A program made the position numbers and the translations under genes. The notes beneath the pieces are model-generated. The model saw nothing but the letters and a program-made list of their open reading frames with translations, did not search any database and was not told the DNA's origin. This document shows, one piece after another, positions 32,093 to 41,764 of a stretch of DNA of 64,000 bases (position 1 is the first letter of the stretch; each line of letters starts with the position of its first letter). The DNA comes from Streptomyces pyxinicus. Lineage in GTDB: Bacteria > Actinomycetota > Actinomycetes > Streptomycetales > Streptomycetaceae. The stretch is taken from assembly GCF_024753135.1 (NCBI RefSeq), contig NZ_JANUGP010000007.1, positions 1 to 64,000 of the forward strand. The letters run 5' to 3'.

Positions 32093-32766
32093 TTGGCCGC
32101 CTCGCTCCCCTGGGCCGCGCCGGGACCGGCGGCCGCGGCCTCCGCCTCGGCGGACTCGCGGCGGACGGTGACGACGCGCTGGATCAGCGTGACGAGGCTG
32201 CCCGCGGCGACCACCCACAGGGCGATCGGCAGCAGCCACTGGATGCCCGGGACCCCGAACTTGTGCAGTCCGGCGAAGCCGGCCGCGACGAGCGAGATCA
32301 CCAGCCGCTCGGCCCGCTCGACGAGCCCGTTGACGGCGACCGGCAGCCCGATCGCCTCGCCGCGCGCCTTGGTGTACGACACCACCTGGCCGCTGGCGAG
32401 GCAGAAGATCGACACCGCGCACAGCACATTGTCGTCGCCGCCGCCCGCGTACCAGAGGGCGAAGCCGCCGAAGATCGCGCCGTCGGCGACGCGGTCCAGC
32501 GTGGAGTCGAGGAAGGCGCCCCAGCGGCTGGAGCGGCCCAGCTGACGGGCCATGTTGCCGTCGACCAGGTCGGAGAAGACGAACAGGGTGATCACGACCG
32601 TGCCCCAGAAGAACTCGCCCCGGGGGTAGAAGACCAGCGCACCCGCGACCACGCCCGCGGTTCCGAGGAGCGTGACCGTGTCGGGGCTCACGCCCCGCCG
32701 GATGAGAAACGCGGCGAACGGTGTGAGGACACGCGTGAAGAATGCACGCGCGTACTTGTTCAGCAT
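32089..32766 (-). CDS. pgsA: CDP-alcohol phosphatidyltransferase (phosphatidylinositol phosphate synthase)
   Basis: Integral membrane enzyme that condenses CDP-diacylglycerol with inositol phosphate. The product from ATG 32766 is 225 residues, with about six transmembrane helices and the family motif D-x2-DG-x2-AR-x8-G-x3-D-x3-D seen as DLVDGNMAR then GAFLDSTLD. GGGAAGG lies upstream of 32766; an in-frame ATG at 32820 would add 18 residues without a ribosome-binding site. It heads the PIM genes and is divergent from the EF-G-like gene across a 306-bp region with a striking inverted repeat. Confidence 0.9.
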
Positions 32767-33072
32767 GGCCTTCCCGACGGTCGGTGTCGCCGCGGCCTTG
32801 GTGGCCGTCGGCTGGCCCATCGTAGCCACGCGCGCGGGCGCGCGGCGGGCGGGCACCCGAGGCCGGCGCCGGGCACCGGTGCGCGCGCCCGCGCGCGGGG
32901 CCGATGTGGCCGGATCAGTGCCTGTACGCGGCGTTCGTGGTCGTTCGTATGGACGCGGCGTGACGGGAGTGGAAAGCTCGAAAGACCGCGGGCTTCGCCG
33001 GAGCCGCCAGTGCACGCGGGTCCCGGGTGTCCGCGCCCACACATGACCTCACCGTGCACGGGAGGCAGGATC
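32767..33072. promoter_or_regulatory. Divergent intergenic region pgsA / EF-G-like gene
   Basis: A 306-bp region that must contain promoters in both directions. Its left half is almost pure G+C with alternating CG runs and contains the long inverted repeat at 32829-32897. The only other clear signal is GGAGG at 33061-33065 before the EF-G-like ATG. No -35/-10 pair was assigned. Confidence 0.5.
32829..32897. repeat. 16-bp perfect GC-only inverted repeat
   Basis: Left arm 32829-32844 (CGCGCGCGGGCGCGCG) and right arm 32882-32897 are exact reverse complements, separated by 37 bp that is itself GC-rich. Both arms are alternating CG dinucleotides around a central GGG/CCC, so hairpin, cruciform or left-handed DNA is possible. 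Confidence 0.9.
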
Positions 33073-35271
33073 ATGGGCGACAAGCAGCACACACACCCCG
33101 GGGCCGCCGGCAGGGCTCTGGCGGCCGACCGCCCCACGTCCGTACGGAACGTGGCGCTGGTCGGCCACAGCGGAGCGGGCAAGACCACCCTGGTGGAGGC
33201 TCTCGCGCTGACTGCGGGGGCGGTGAACCGGGCGGGCCGCGTGGAGGACGGCGGCACCGTCTCCGACTACGACGACATCGAGCACCGCCAGCACCGCTCG
33301 GTACAGCTCTCGCTGGTCCCGGTCGAATGGGACGGCATCAAGGTCAACCTCCTCGACACCCCGGGGTACGCGGACTTCGTCGGGGAGCTGAGGGCCGGTC
33401 TGCGCGCCGCGGACGCGGCCCTCTTCGTCGTCTCGGCCTCGGACGGGGTGGACGGCGCCACGCGCATGCTCTGGGAGGAGTGCGCGGCCGTCGGCATGCC
33501 CCGCGCGATCGTGATCACGCATCTGGAGGCCGCGCGGTCCGACTTCGAGGAGATGACCCGGATCTGCGCGGAGGCCTTCGGCGCGGACGACCCCGACGCC
33601 GTCCTGCCCCTGTACCTGCCGCTGCGCGGCCCCGAGGGCGCCGACGGGCACGCGCCCGTGACCGGCCTGGTCGGGCTGCTGTCCCGGAAGCTGTACGACT
33701 ACTCGACCGGCGAGCGCAAGGAGTCCGAGCCCGGCGCCGACCGGCTCCCGGACCTCGACGCGGCCCGCGACCGGCTCATCGAGGGGATCATCGCCGAGAG
33801 CGAGGACGAGACCCTCATGGACCGCTACCTGGGCGGTGAGCGGGTCGACGTCAAGACGCTCGTCCAGGACCTGGAGCGGGCCGTCGCGCGCGGCAGCTTC
33901 TTCCCGGTGCTGGCCGCCGCGCCCGCCGCCGAGGGCGCCCGGCAGGGCCTGGGCACGATCGAGCTGCTGGAGCTGGTCACGGGCGGGTTCCCGACCCCGT
34001 TCGAACACCCCCTGCCCCGGGTCGCCGCGGTCGGCGGCGAGCCGCGCGAGCTGAAGCCGTGCGACACCGAGGGGCCGCTGGTCGCGGAGGTCGTCAAGAC
34101 CGCCTCCGACCCGTACGTCGGCCGGGTCTCCCTGGTCCGGGTCTTCTCCGGCACCCTGCGCCCCGACCTGACGGTGCACGTCTCCGGGCACGGTCTGGCC
34201 GACCGCGGCCACGAGGACCACGACGTGGACGAGAAGGTCGGCGCCCTGTCCATGCCCTTCGGCAAGCAGCAGCGCCCGGTGCCGCACGCCGTCGCCGGCG
34301 ATCTGGTGTGCGTGGCCAAGCTGAGCCGCGCGGAGACCGGCGACACGCTCTCCGCGAAGGACGACCCGCTGCTGATGGAGCCCTGGCGGATGCCGGACCC
34401 GCTGCTGCCGCTGGCCATCGAGGCGCACAGCAAGGCCGACGAGGACAAGCTCTCGCAGGGCCTCGCCCGGCTGGTCGCCGAGGACCCGACGATGCGCCTG
34501 GAGCAGAACCAGGACACCCACCAGGTGGTCCTGTGGTGCCTGGGCGAGGCCCACGCGGACGTCGCCCTGGAGCGGCTGCGCAGCCGCTACGGCGTCCAGG
34601 TCGACGTGGTCCCGCACCGGGTGTCACTGCGGGAGACGTTCGCGGCGAAGGCCGGCGGTCGCGGCCGGCACGTCAAACAGTCCGGCGGCCACGGACAGTA
34701 CGCGATCTGCGAGATCGAGGTGGAGCCGCTGCCGGGCGGCTCGGGCATCGAGTTCGTGGACAAGGTGGTCGGCGGCGCGGTGCCCCGGCAGTTCATCCCC
34801 TCCGTGGAGAAGGGCGTACGGGCGCAGGCCGCCCGGGGCGTCGCCGCCGGGTATCCGCTCATCGACGTCCGGGTCACGCTGGTGGACGGCAAGGCCCACT
34901 CGGTGGACTCCTCCGACGCCGCGTTCCAGACCGCCGGCGCCCTGGCGCTGCGCGAGGCCGCCGCGGACGCCAGGATCCATCTGCTGGAGCCGGTGGCCGA
35001 GGTGGGCGTCCTGGTCGGCGACGAGTACGTGGGCGCCGTGATGAGCGACCTGTCGGGCCGGCGCGGCCGGGTCCTCGGCACCGAGCAGGTGGGCTCCGGA
35101 CGCACCCTGATCCGGGCCGAGGTGCCGGAGTTCGAGATCGGCCGGTACGCCGTCGACCTGCGCTCCCTCTCGCACGGCACGGCCCGCTTCGACCGCGCCT
35201 ACGCCCGGCACGAGCCGATGCCGCCGCAGGTCGCCGAACGGGTGCGCGAACAGGCAGGCGGCAGCGCGTAG
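33073..35271 (+). CDS. Elongation factor G-like GTPase (EF-G paralogue)
   Basis: Protein of 732 residues with the five-domain EF-G layout: GTPase domain with P-loop GHSGAGKT (31-38) and DTPG (95-98), domain II, domain III, domain IV and the C-terminal EF-G_C fold. Two departures stand out: the G4 motif NKxD is replaced by THLEAAR (149-155), and the switch I sequence RGITI is replaced by HRQHRSVQLS. This matches the actinobacterial EF-G2/EF-G-like branch, whose mycobacterial member was reported to bind GTP without supporting translocation. GGAGG lies seven bases before the ATG. The function is unknown. Confidence 0.88.
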   Translation: MGDKQHTHPGAAGRALAADRPTSVRNVALVGHSGAGKTTLVEALALTAGAVNRAGRVEDGGTVSDYDDIEHRQHRSVQLSLVPVEWDGIKVNLLDTPGYADFVGELRAGLRAADAALFVVSASDGVDGATRMLWEECAAVGMPRAIVITHLEAARSDFEEMTRICAEAFGADDPDAVLPLYLPLRGPEGADGHAPVTGLVGLLSRKLYDYSTGERKESEPGADRLPDLDAARDRLIEGIIAESEDETLMDRYLGGERVDVKTLVQDLERAVARGSFFPVLAAAPAAEGARQGLGTIELLELVTGGFPTPFEHPLPRVAAVGGEPRELKPCDTEGPLVAEVVKTASDPYVGRVSLVRVFSGTLRPDLTVHVSGHGLADRGHEDHDVDEKVGALSMPFGKQQRPVPHAVAGDLVCVAKLSRAETGDTLSAKDDPLLMEPWRMPDPLLPLAIEAHSKADEDKLSQGLARLVAEDPTMRLEQNQDTHQVVLWCLGEAHADVALERLRSRYGVQVDVVPHRVSLRETFAAKAGGRGRHVKQSGGHGQYAICEIEVEPLPGGSGIEFVDKVVGGAVPRQFIPSVEKGVRAQAARGVAAGYPLIDVRVTLVDGKAHSVDSSDAAFQTAGALALREAAADARIHLLEPVAEVGVLVGDEYVGAVMSDLSGRRGRVLGTEQVGSGRTLIRAEVPEFEIGRYAVDLRSLSHGTARFDRAYARHEPMPPQVAERVREQAGGSA

Positions 35272-35289
35272 TTCACGCCTGCGGGGAGC

Positions 35290-35321
35290 GGTGGGCGGGC
35301 GGCTTCGGCCGTCCGCCCACC
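35290..35321 (+). terminator. Terminator of the EF-G-like gene with UUCG tetraloop
   Basis: Fourteen-base stem (35290-35303 with 35308-35321), including one G-U pair, capped by TTCG. It starts 18 bp after the stop codon. Confidence 0.85.
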
Positions 35322-35451
35322 GGTTGTCGGTGGCGGCCGATACGCTGATCACCTGGTGCCGGAATTCGGCACGACGACCGGGCAACAGGTGTGCGGGGCA
35401 GGGAAGTCGGGAAGGCCGCAGGAGCGACGCCGGCGGTGAGTGGGGGCGGGA

Positions 35452-37098
35452 ATGTCGTTGGGAACGGAGTGGGACGGGCCTCAGGTGCCCGTCGCGGGCG
35501 ACGGAGGGCAGGCGGCGACCGCCGCGCTGGCCTCCGCGGCGTACCGGGACAGCCCGATCGAGGAGATCATCAAGGCCGACAACGAATGGCACCAGTCGAC
35601 CGTCAAGGCCGGCCGGATGAAGATGTTCCGGCCCAACCTGGGTGAGGCGTTCTCGCGGGCGGTGGTCGACCGGATGCTCGCGCCGGGCCGCGCGGCGCTC
35701 ATCCAGTCCTTCGGCTCCGAGCCCCAGTTCGTGGTCGAGCACTGCCTGGCGGCCAACAACATCCGCCGCGAGCGCGACACCCGTCTCGCCGCCGCCACGG
35801 TCCTGTGCGGGCTGCTCTTCCTGCCCGGGATGCTCGCCTGGCTGCTCGTGTTCCAGCTGCGCACGCTGGTCGCCCGGCGCGACGACAAGCGGGCCGGGCC
35901 GCTGGCCACCGCGCTGCTGGCCGGCTTCGGCATCCTCGCCGCGCTCTTCTTCCTCAAGATGCCGTTCGGCGGCTTCTGGGCCTGGTACGCGCGCGCGTGC
36001 CTCGTACTGCCCGTCCTCGGCTGGTTCTGGGCCAAGCGAGTCTGCGAGAGCACCGCCAAGGACCTGCGGGTGCGCTGGGACGGCCTGCTGTCGGGCACCA
36101 GCGTCGGCGCCAAGATCCCCGAGGCCGTGCCGCGGGGACCCGGCCAGACCGCCGCCGAGGACCTGCGCCAGTCGCTGGCCCGGCTCAGCGCCGAGCAGCA
36201 GTCCAACTCGGTCTTCTACGCCGGGCCCAAGGGCATACTCGGCATGGGCACCCGCTGGGGCGCCTGGCAGCTCGCGGAGGACCTGGTGCCGGCGGACTCG
36301 GGCCGGGAGATCCACCCCTTCCGCAGCTGGGACGTGATCCGCGCGATCCACGACCAGCTGACCCTGCTGGAGCGCGGCCCGCTGAACACCGGCGGTTTCC
36401 CGAAGCCGTCGATACGCCACTGGGTCGTCACGCCCATCGGCGAGAAGGCCGGCTCGGTGTCCCGTCCCTCGGGCACCGACGTGGAGGCGTTCCAGGTCAA
36501 GCCGCACGCCATACAGGAGATCTGCAACAAGCAGCAGTTCGGCAGCGGCGACCGGCACTACCTCGGCGTGCAGTGGACGCTGTGGGACGGCCAGTTGGTC
36601 ATCACCATGCTGATCACGGTGACCGTGCTGCACGAGACGCTGCGCATCGAGGTCACCGGACACGCCCTGGGGCCGGTGAACCCGCTGTTCACGACGAAGC
36701 CGGCGGCACCGGTCAAGGAGGTCGCCAAGTCCCTCAAGCCCTGGGAGAACCGCACGATCAAGCTGCCGCTGGTCGGCACCGACGAGGTGGTGCGGCTCGC
36801 CGTGCGCGCCCCGCTGACCTGGTACCCGCCGCTGCTGAAGTGGCTGGGCGGCTCGCTCGGCCTGCCCGAGCCCTTCGGCCTGCGGCACGCCTGGGCGGAC
36901 CAGCCCTGGCGGCACCGCTTCATGGCGGACGACGCGCTGCGCGCGGCCACCCCGGTGCTGCGCGTGGTGCACTCGGCGGCCATCAAGGTGCTGCGGGAGC
37001 ACGGCGTGAACACCGAGAAGTTCGGTGCCCGCTCGGCGTTCCTCAGCGGCAACGTGCAGGACCCGACGCCCAGGAAGGCCGACGTGTACGACGCCTGA
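35452..37098 (+). CDS. Unknown integral membrane protein
   Basis: Product of 548 residues (MSLGTEWDGPQ start; an upstream in-frame start at 35440 adds four residues). About 110 soluble residues are followed by three predicted transmembrane helices at 112-135, 149-168 and 173-194, then about 350 soluble residues containing IRHWVVTPIGEKAGS and a further hydrophobic strand-rich segment around 390-415. I recognise no named domain; it looks like a conserved Streptomyces protein. It follows the EF-G-like gene after a strong terminator, so it probably has its own promoter in 35322-35451, where an inverted repeat (35356-35372) is visible. Confidence 0.8.
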   Translation: MSLGTEWDGPQVPVAGDGGQAATAALASAAYRDSPIEEIIKADNEWHQSTVKAGRMKMFRPNLGEAFSRAVVDRMLAPGRAALIQSFGSEPQFVVEHCLAANNIRRERDTRLAAATVLCGLLFLPGMLAWLLVFQLRTLVARRDDKRAGPLATALLAGFGILAALFFLKMPFGGFWAWYARACLVLPVLGWFWAKRVCESTAKDLRVRWDGLLSGTSVGAKIPEAVPRGPGQTAAEDLRQSLARLSAEQQSNSVFYAGPKGILGMGTRWGAWQLAEDLVPADSGREIHPFRSWDVIRAIHDQLTLLERGPLNTGGFPKPSIRHWVVTPIGEKAGSVSRPSGTDVEAFQVKPHAIQEICNKQQFGSGDRHYLGVQWTLWDGQLVITMLITVTVLHETLRIEVTGHALGPVNPLFTTKPAAPVKEVAKSLKPWENRTIKLPLVGTDEVVRLAVRAPLTWYPPLLKWLGGSLGLPEPFGLRHAWADQPWRHRFMADDALRAATPVLRVVHSAAIKVLREHGVNTEKFGARSAFLSGNVQDPTPRKADVYDA

Positions 37099-37116
37099 GC
37101 GGCGGGCCCGGCCGGG

Positions 37117-37665
37117 TCACGCCGTGGGCCAGGCCTCGGCGAGCATCTTGCGGGTGTCGGCCAGCAGCTGGGGCAGCACCCTGGTGTGGCCGACGACCGG
37201 CATGAAGTTGGTGTCGCCGCCCCAGCGGGGGACGATGTGCTGGTGCAGGTGCGCGGCGATGCCGGCGCCGGCCACCGTGCCCTGGTTCATGCCGATGTTG
37301 AAGCCGTGCGCCCCGGACGCCGTGCGCAGGGCTCGCATCGCCTGCTTGGTCAGCTCGGCCAGCTCGGTGGTCTCCGGGCCGGTGAGGTCGGTGTAGTCGG
37401 CCACGTGCCGGTAGGGCACGGTCATCAGGTGCCCGCCGTTGTACGGGTAGAGGTTGAGCACCGCGTACACGTGCTCGCCGCGCCGCACCACCAGCCCGTC
37501 CTCGTCGGACTTCGCCGGGATCGAGCAGAAGGGGCAGCCGTCGCCGGATCCCGGCCCGGTCGGCTTGTTCTCGCCCTGGATGTAGGCCATCCGGTGGGGC
37601 GTCCACAGGCGCTGGAACGCGTCCTGCGTCCCCACTCCGATCTGCTGTTCCGGCTCGCTCGTCAT
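37117..37665 (-). CDS. HIT family protein, probable AP4A phosphorylase
   Basis: Histidine-triad nucleotide enzyme of 182 residues. It has CPFCSIP near residue 44, YPYNGGHLMTVPYRH, and the triad HLHQHIVPRW (about 138-147). In Mycobacterium the orthologue in the same neighbourhood (beside pgsA and thrS) is an AP4A phosphorylase, so that activity is the best inference. ATG at 37665; an ATG 12 bases further upstream is possible. Its start codon abuts the potassium channel region on the other strand. Confidence 0.85.
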   Translation of the reverse strand: MTSEPEQQIGVGTQDAFQRLWTPHRMAYIQGENKPTGPGSGDGCPFCSIPAKSDEDGLVVRRGEHVYAVLNLYPYNGGHLMTVPYRHVADYTDLTGPETTELAELTKQAMRALRTASGAHGFNIGMNQGTVAGAGIAAHLHQHIVPRWGGDTNFMPVVGHTRVLPQLLADTRKMLAEAWPTA

Positions 37666-37728
37666 GCTAGGCAGCATATGGCTTCGCCCGTTCGCGGCGT
37701 GTCGCCGGGGCGCCCCCGAGGCGTTCTC

Positions 37729-37744
37729 CGGCCAAGCTTGGCCG
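37729..37744. repeat. 16-bp perfect palindrome directly before the channel start codon
   Basis: CGGCCAAGCTTGGCCG is fully self-complementary and ends one base before the GTG at 37745. It occupies the place where a ribosome-binding site would be expected. Confidence 0.75.
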
Positions 37745-38434
37745 GTGGACGACGACACCCCCGAGGCCCGCTGGGAGCGCGCCGTCGAGATTCCCCTCTC
37801 GCTGGCGTCGCTGGCCTTCCTCGCCGCCTACGCGGCCCTGGTGCTCGCGCCCCGGCCGGGCACGGCCTGGGACGACATGTGGCTGGCCGTGCTCGTGCTC
37901 TGCTGGCTGGCCTTCGCCGTGGACTACGCGGTGCGCTGGCGGTTCAGCGGGCGCGGCCCCGGTTTCGTCCGCGCCCACCTGCTGGACACCCTGGTCCTGG
38001 CGCTGCCGCTGCTGCGTCCGCTGCGGATCGTGCGGGTGTACGAGTCCCTCAAGCGCCGGCGGGGCCTGCCCCGGCTGCCGCTGTACGCGCGGGTGGTCTG
38101 TTACGCCGGGCTGTCCACCGTCCTGCTCGGCTTCACCGGGGCGCTCGCGGTCTATCAGCAGGAGAAGGGCGCGCCGGGCACCGAGATGCACGGCTTCGGC
38201 GACGCCGTGTGGTGGGCGGTGTCGACGCTGTCCACGGTCGGCTACGGCGATGTCGTGCCGGTGACCACGGGGGGCCGGGTGATCGCGGCGGTGATGATGG
38301 CCGGCGGTCTCGCGCTGCTCGGCGCGGTCACCGGCTCGTTCTCCGGCTGGCTGCTCCAGGCGTTCGCCGCCCGGGAGGAGGACGCGGAGGGCCCCCGGGG
38401 CGGTGCTCCCCGGGGGCCCGGCACGGGCGTCTGA
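37745..38434 (+). CDS. Voltage-sensor-type potassium channel
   Basis: Six-helix VIC-superfamily channel of 229 residues. Predicted S1 about 15-36, S2 45-64 (CWLAFAVDYAVRW), S3 about 77-90, S4 with spaced arginines in LRPLRIVRVYESLKRRR, S5 about 117-139, then the pore helix and selectivity filter STVGYGD, and S6 (IAAVMMAGGLALLGAVTG). The GTG at 37745 follows a palindrome and has no Shine-Dalgarno, so a leaderless transcript or a start at the in-frame ATG 37664 (which touches the HIT start) is possible. The cytoplasmic tail is short and lacks a cyclic-nucleotide domain. Confidence 0.88.
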   Translation: MDDDTPEARWERAVEIPLSLASLAFLAAYAALVLAPRPGTAWDDMWLAVLVLCWLAFAVDYAVRWRFSGRGPGFVRAHLLDTLVLALPLLRPLRIVRVYESLKRRRGLPRLPLYARVVCYAGLSTVLLGFTGALAVYQQEKGAPGTEMHGFGDAVWWAVSTLSTVGYGDVVPVTTGGRVIAAVMMAGGLALLGAVTGSFSGWLLQAFAAREEDAEGPRGGAPRGPGTGV

Positions 38435-38444
38435 CCGGCCTCGG

Positions 38445-40421
38445 TCAGACCTGGGCCCGCTCCGCCACGACCTGCGCGATCTTGGCGAGGGCGTCCTCGA
38501 ACGGGATGCCGTTCTCCTGGGAGCCGTCGCGGTAGCGGAAGGACACCGAGTCGTTCGACATGTCCTCGTCGCCCGCGATGACCATGAACGGCACCTTCTG
38601 CTTCTGCGCGTTGCGGATCTTCTTCTGCATCCGGTCCGAGGAGGAGTCCACCTCGACGCGCAGGCCCTTGCGGCGGGCCGCCGCGGCGAACTTCTCCAGG
38701 TACTCCACGTGCGCGTCCCCGATCGGGATGCCGATCGCCTGGACCGGGGCGAGCCACGCGGGGAACGCGCCCGCGTAGTGCTCCAGCAGCACGGCGAAGA
38801 ACCGCTCGATGGAGCCGAACAGCGCGCGGTGGATCATGACCGGACGCTGCTTGGCGCCGTCCGGTCCGGTGTACTCCAGGTCGAACCGCTCGGGCAGGTT
38901 GAAGTCGAGCTGGATGGTCGACATCTGCCAGGTGCGGCCGATGGCGTCCTTGGCCTGGACCGAGATCTTCGGGCCGTAGAAGGCGGCGCCGCCCGGGTCC
39001 GGGACCAGGGGCAGGCCCTGCTTCTCGGCGACCTGGCGCAGCGTCTCGGTCGCCTCCTCCCAGGCCTCGTCGGAGCCGACGAACTTCTCCGGGTCCTTGG
39101 TGGACAGCTCCAGGTAGAAGTCGGTCAGGCCGTAGTCGCGCAGCAGGCCGAGGACGAAGGTGAGCGTCTTGTCCAGCTCCTCGGACATCTGCTCACGGGT
39201 GCAGTAGATGTGCGCGTCGTCCTGCGTGAAGCCGCGGGCCCGGGTCAGGCCGTGCACGACGCCCGACTTCTCGTACCGGTACACGGTCCCGAACTCGAAG
39301 AGGCGCAGCGGCAGTTCACGGTAGGAACGACCGCGCGCGTCGAAGATCAGGTTGTGCATCGGGCAGTTCATGGGCTTGAGGTAGTAGTCCACGCCCTCGT
39401 CGAGCTGCATGGGCGGGTACATGCCGTCGGCGTACCAGTCCAGGTGGCCCGAGGTCTCGAAGAGCTTCCCCTTCGTCGCGTGCGGGGTGTAGACGAACTC
39501 GTAGCCCTCCTCCTCGTGCCGGCGGCGCGAGTAGTCCTCCATGGCCCGGCGGATGACGCCGCCCTTAGGGTGGAAGACGGCGAGGCCGGAGCCGATCTGC
39601 TCGGGGATGGAGAAGAGGTCCAGCTCGCTGCCGAGCTTGCGGTGGTCGCGCTTCTCGGCCTCGGCGAGGAACTCCAGGTGCGCCTTCAGCTCGTCCTTGG
39701 AGGGCCAGGCGGTGCCGTAGATGCGCTGGAGCATCGGGTTCTTCTCGCTGCCGCGCCAGTAGGCGGCGGCGTTGCGCATCAGCTTGAACGCCGGGATATT
39801 GCGGGTGGTGGGCAGGTGGGGACCGCGGCAGAGGTCCTTCCAGCACAGCTCGCCGGTCTTGGCGTCCAGGTTGTCGTAGATCGTCAGCTCGCCGGCCCCG
39901 ACCTCGACGTCCGCGCCGTCGTCGCTGGAGGCCGAGCCCTTGAGGCCGATCAGCTCCAGCTTGTACGGCTCGGCGGCCAGCTCCGCGCGGGCGTCCTCGT
40001 CGGTGACGACGCGGCGGGAGAAGCGCTGCCCGCGCTTCTGGATCTCCTGCATCTTCTTCTCGATGGCCTTGAGATCCTCGGGCGTGAACGGCTTCTCGAC
40101 GTCGAAGTCGTAGTAGAAGCCGTCCTTGACGGGCGGGCCGATGCCCAGCTTGGCCTCGGGGAACAGCTCCTGCACGGCCTGCGCCATGACGTGCGCGGTG
40201 GAGTGGCGCAGGATGTTCAGACCGTCCTCGGAGGAGATCTCGACGCCCTCGACCTCGTCGCCGTCGGACAGTTCGTGGCCGAGTTCCCGCAGCTCGCCGC
40301 CCACGCGCGCGGCGATGACCGCGCGCTCGCCCGCGAAGAGGTCGGCGGCCGTAGTGCCCGTCGTCACCACGCGTTCTTCCCGCTCGGAATCGCGTTGGAT
40401 GATCACACGGACGTCTGACAC
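38445..40421 (-). CDS. thrS: Threonyl-tRNA synthetase
   Basis: Class II synthetase of 658 residues. It contains an N-terminal TGS domain (1-65), the editing domain with [11 protein letters not shown] and the C/H zinc site, the catalytic core with [24 protein letters not shown] and [14 protein letters not shown], and the anticodon-binding domain from about 560. GTG at 40421 is preceded by AGGAG. No T-box leader is present in the 92 bp upstream. It is convergent with the channel gene, whose stop is 10 bp away. Confidence 0.97.
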   Translation of the reverse strand: MSDVRVIIQRDSEREERVVTTGTTAADLFAGERAVIAARVGGELRELGHELSDGDEVEGVEISSEDGLNILRHSTAHVMAQAVQELFPEAKLGIGPPVKDGFYYDFDVEKPFTPEDLKAIEKKMQEIQKRGQRFSRRVVTDEDARAELAAEPYKLELIGLKGSASSDDGADVEVGAGELTIYDNLDAKTGELCWKDLCRGPHLPTTRNIPAFKLMRNAAAYWRGSEKNPMLQRIYGTAWPSKDELKAHLEFLAEAEKRDHRKLGSELDLFSIPEQIGSGLAVFHPKGGVIRRAMEDYSRRRHEEEGYEFVYTPHATKGKLFETSGHLDWYADGMYPPMQLDEGVDYYLKPMNCPMHNLIFDARGRSYRELPLRLFEFGTVYRYEKSGVVHGLTRARGFTQDDAHIYCTREQMSEELDKTLTFVLGLLRDYGLTDFYLELSTKDPEKFVGSDEAWEEATETLRQVAEKQGLPLVPDPGGAAFYGPKISVQAKDAIGRTWQMSTIQLDFNLPERFDLEYTGPDGAKQRPVMIHRALFGSIERFFAVLLEHYAGAFPAWLAPVQAIGIPIGDAHVEYLEKFAAAARRKGLRVEVDSSSDRMQKKIRNAQKQKVPFMVIAGDEDMSNDSVSFRYRDGSQENGIPFEDALAKIAQVVAERAQV

Positions 40422-40513
40422 CGGTCTCTCCTGACTGAAGGTGGGTGCGGCGCCATACCCGGAGCGCGCGCACTGGCGATCGTACCGACCCGACGGCACC
40501 GACCGCGAAACGG

Positions 40514-41764
40514 TTACCCTCGGTCCCCGTCCCGGTACGCCTCCGGCGGCCCCTGCCCGGGGTCCTCCTCGAAGCAGTCGAGGTTCTCCTGGAGGGCCTT
40601 CGTCAGCCGCTCCCGCTCGGCGTCGTCCACCCGCACGGGTACGACCCCGCGAGCGCCGGTGAGCCTGCGGAAGCCGCCGCGCCGCTCCAGCCTGCCCCGC
40701 ACGCGCACCGGCACTCCGACGAGGTGGGCGTGGCCGGCGACGCGGTAGTCCTCCTCCCCGAGGGTGACCCGGACGTGCGGGACCTCGGCACCGGCCAGCA
40801 CCCGCAGCCGTACGGTGCCCTCGCCGCCGGGTCCGGAGCGGCGCAGCCGGTCGACGGTGCCGGTGACCTGGACCGGGACGGAGGGTTCCGCGCGCAGGTA
40901 GCGGGCGGCGGCGGCGCGCAGGGCGGGCAGGTCGCCGGGCGAGAACTCGACCGGTTCGGCGGCGGGGGCGCAGCCCTCGGGGATGCCGGCGGCGGGGGCC
41001 CAGGCGACGGCGACGCGGGCGCCCTCGGTGCCCCGGACGAGCGCGGTGAGCGCCTCGGTCAGCTCGCGGCTGACGCCGGCCTCGACGGCGCCGTCGAAGG
41101 CGTCCATGCCGCCGGTGGCCCGCTGGTAGTCGACGGCCTCGCGGGCGGCGTGCAGGGCGTGGTGGAGGGTGACGGCGAGGGCGCGGCCGGCGGGCACGGG
41201 CGCGAAGGCGGTGAGGGCCCGGCCCTCGGCGGCGGGTCCGACGAGGACGTCCTGGAGGAGGGCGGCGGCCGGGCGGCGGTGGCGGGCGCCGTGGTAGCCG
41301 GCCCGGGCGCGGGTGGCGAGGGCGGCGGCGAGGAGCATCTGCCGTGCGGCGCCGCGCAGTTGCTCGTCGGCGCTCCAGGGGGCGGCGCCGCCGGGTCCGT
41401 CGGGGGCGTCCCGCCACCAGCGGATCTCGTCGCTGGGCACGGCGAGGGAGATCAGCAGTTCGCGGGCGGCGGGGGTGGCGCTGCGGGCGAGGGCGTCGAG
41501 GGCCTCGCCGAGCAGGTCGTCGCTGTCGGGGAAGGCACGGCTCTCGGGCACCAGGAGACTCGTCCCGGCGCTGCCCGGCCCCGGCGGGGTCCAGCGGCCG
41601 TAGCGCCCGGCGGCTCCGCCGCGCCGCTGCCAGCCGTGCCGGCGCAGCAGGGCGCCGAGCACGGCGGGGTCGACCTCGTCGGGCCGTGGTGCGCGGTTCC
41701 AGGCCGCGTCGTCGGGGTGCGGCGGCAGCGGCCGGACCGGCTTCTCGTGGGGGCGGCTGGTCAT
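40514..41764 (-). CDS. Conserved protein of unknown function
   Basis: Product of 416 residues, not recognised. The N-terminal 45 residues are Pro-rich; the middle is Ala/Leu/Arg-rich helical; the last 110 residues ([45 protein letters not shown]) look like an all-beta, OB-like fold. Its ATG overlaps the stop of the DUF4365 gene by four bases, so the two are translationally coupled, and thrS follows 92 bp downstream. DUF4365 proteins are usually nuclease-like; this partner might act with it, but that is inference. Confidence 0.75.
   Translation of the reverse strand: MTSRPHEKPVRPLPPHPDDAAWNRAPRPDEVDPAVLGALLRRHGWQRRGGAAGRYGRWTPPGPGSAGTSLLVPESRAFPDSDDLLGEALDALARSATPAARELLISLAVPSDEIRWWRDAPDGPGGAAPWSADEQLRGAARQMLLAAALATRARAGYHGARHRRPAAALLQDVLVGPAAEGRALTAFAPVPAGRALAVTLHHALHAAREAVDYQRATGGMDAFDGAVEAGVSRELTEALTALVRGTEGARVAVAWAPAAGIPEGCAPAAEPVEFSPGDLPALRAAAARYLRAEPSVPVQVTGTVDRLRRSGPGGEGTVRLRVLAGAEVPHVRVTLGEEDYRVAGHAHLVGVPVRVRGRLERRGGFRRLTGARGVVPVRVDDAERERLTKALQENLDCFEEDPGQGPPEAYRDGDRG

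Noticed and set aside
35356..35372. Inverted repeat around GAATT with a sequence like a cDNA-library EcoRI adapter
   Set aside because: Short and symmetrical by chance. The flanks are ordinary chromosomal sequence, so vector contamination is not supported.
40422..40513. T-box leader for thrS (also considered for alaS and hisS)
   Set aside because: No specifier loop or T-box antiterminator sequence in the short upstream regions.
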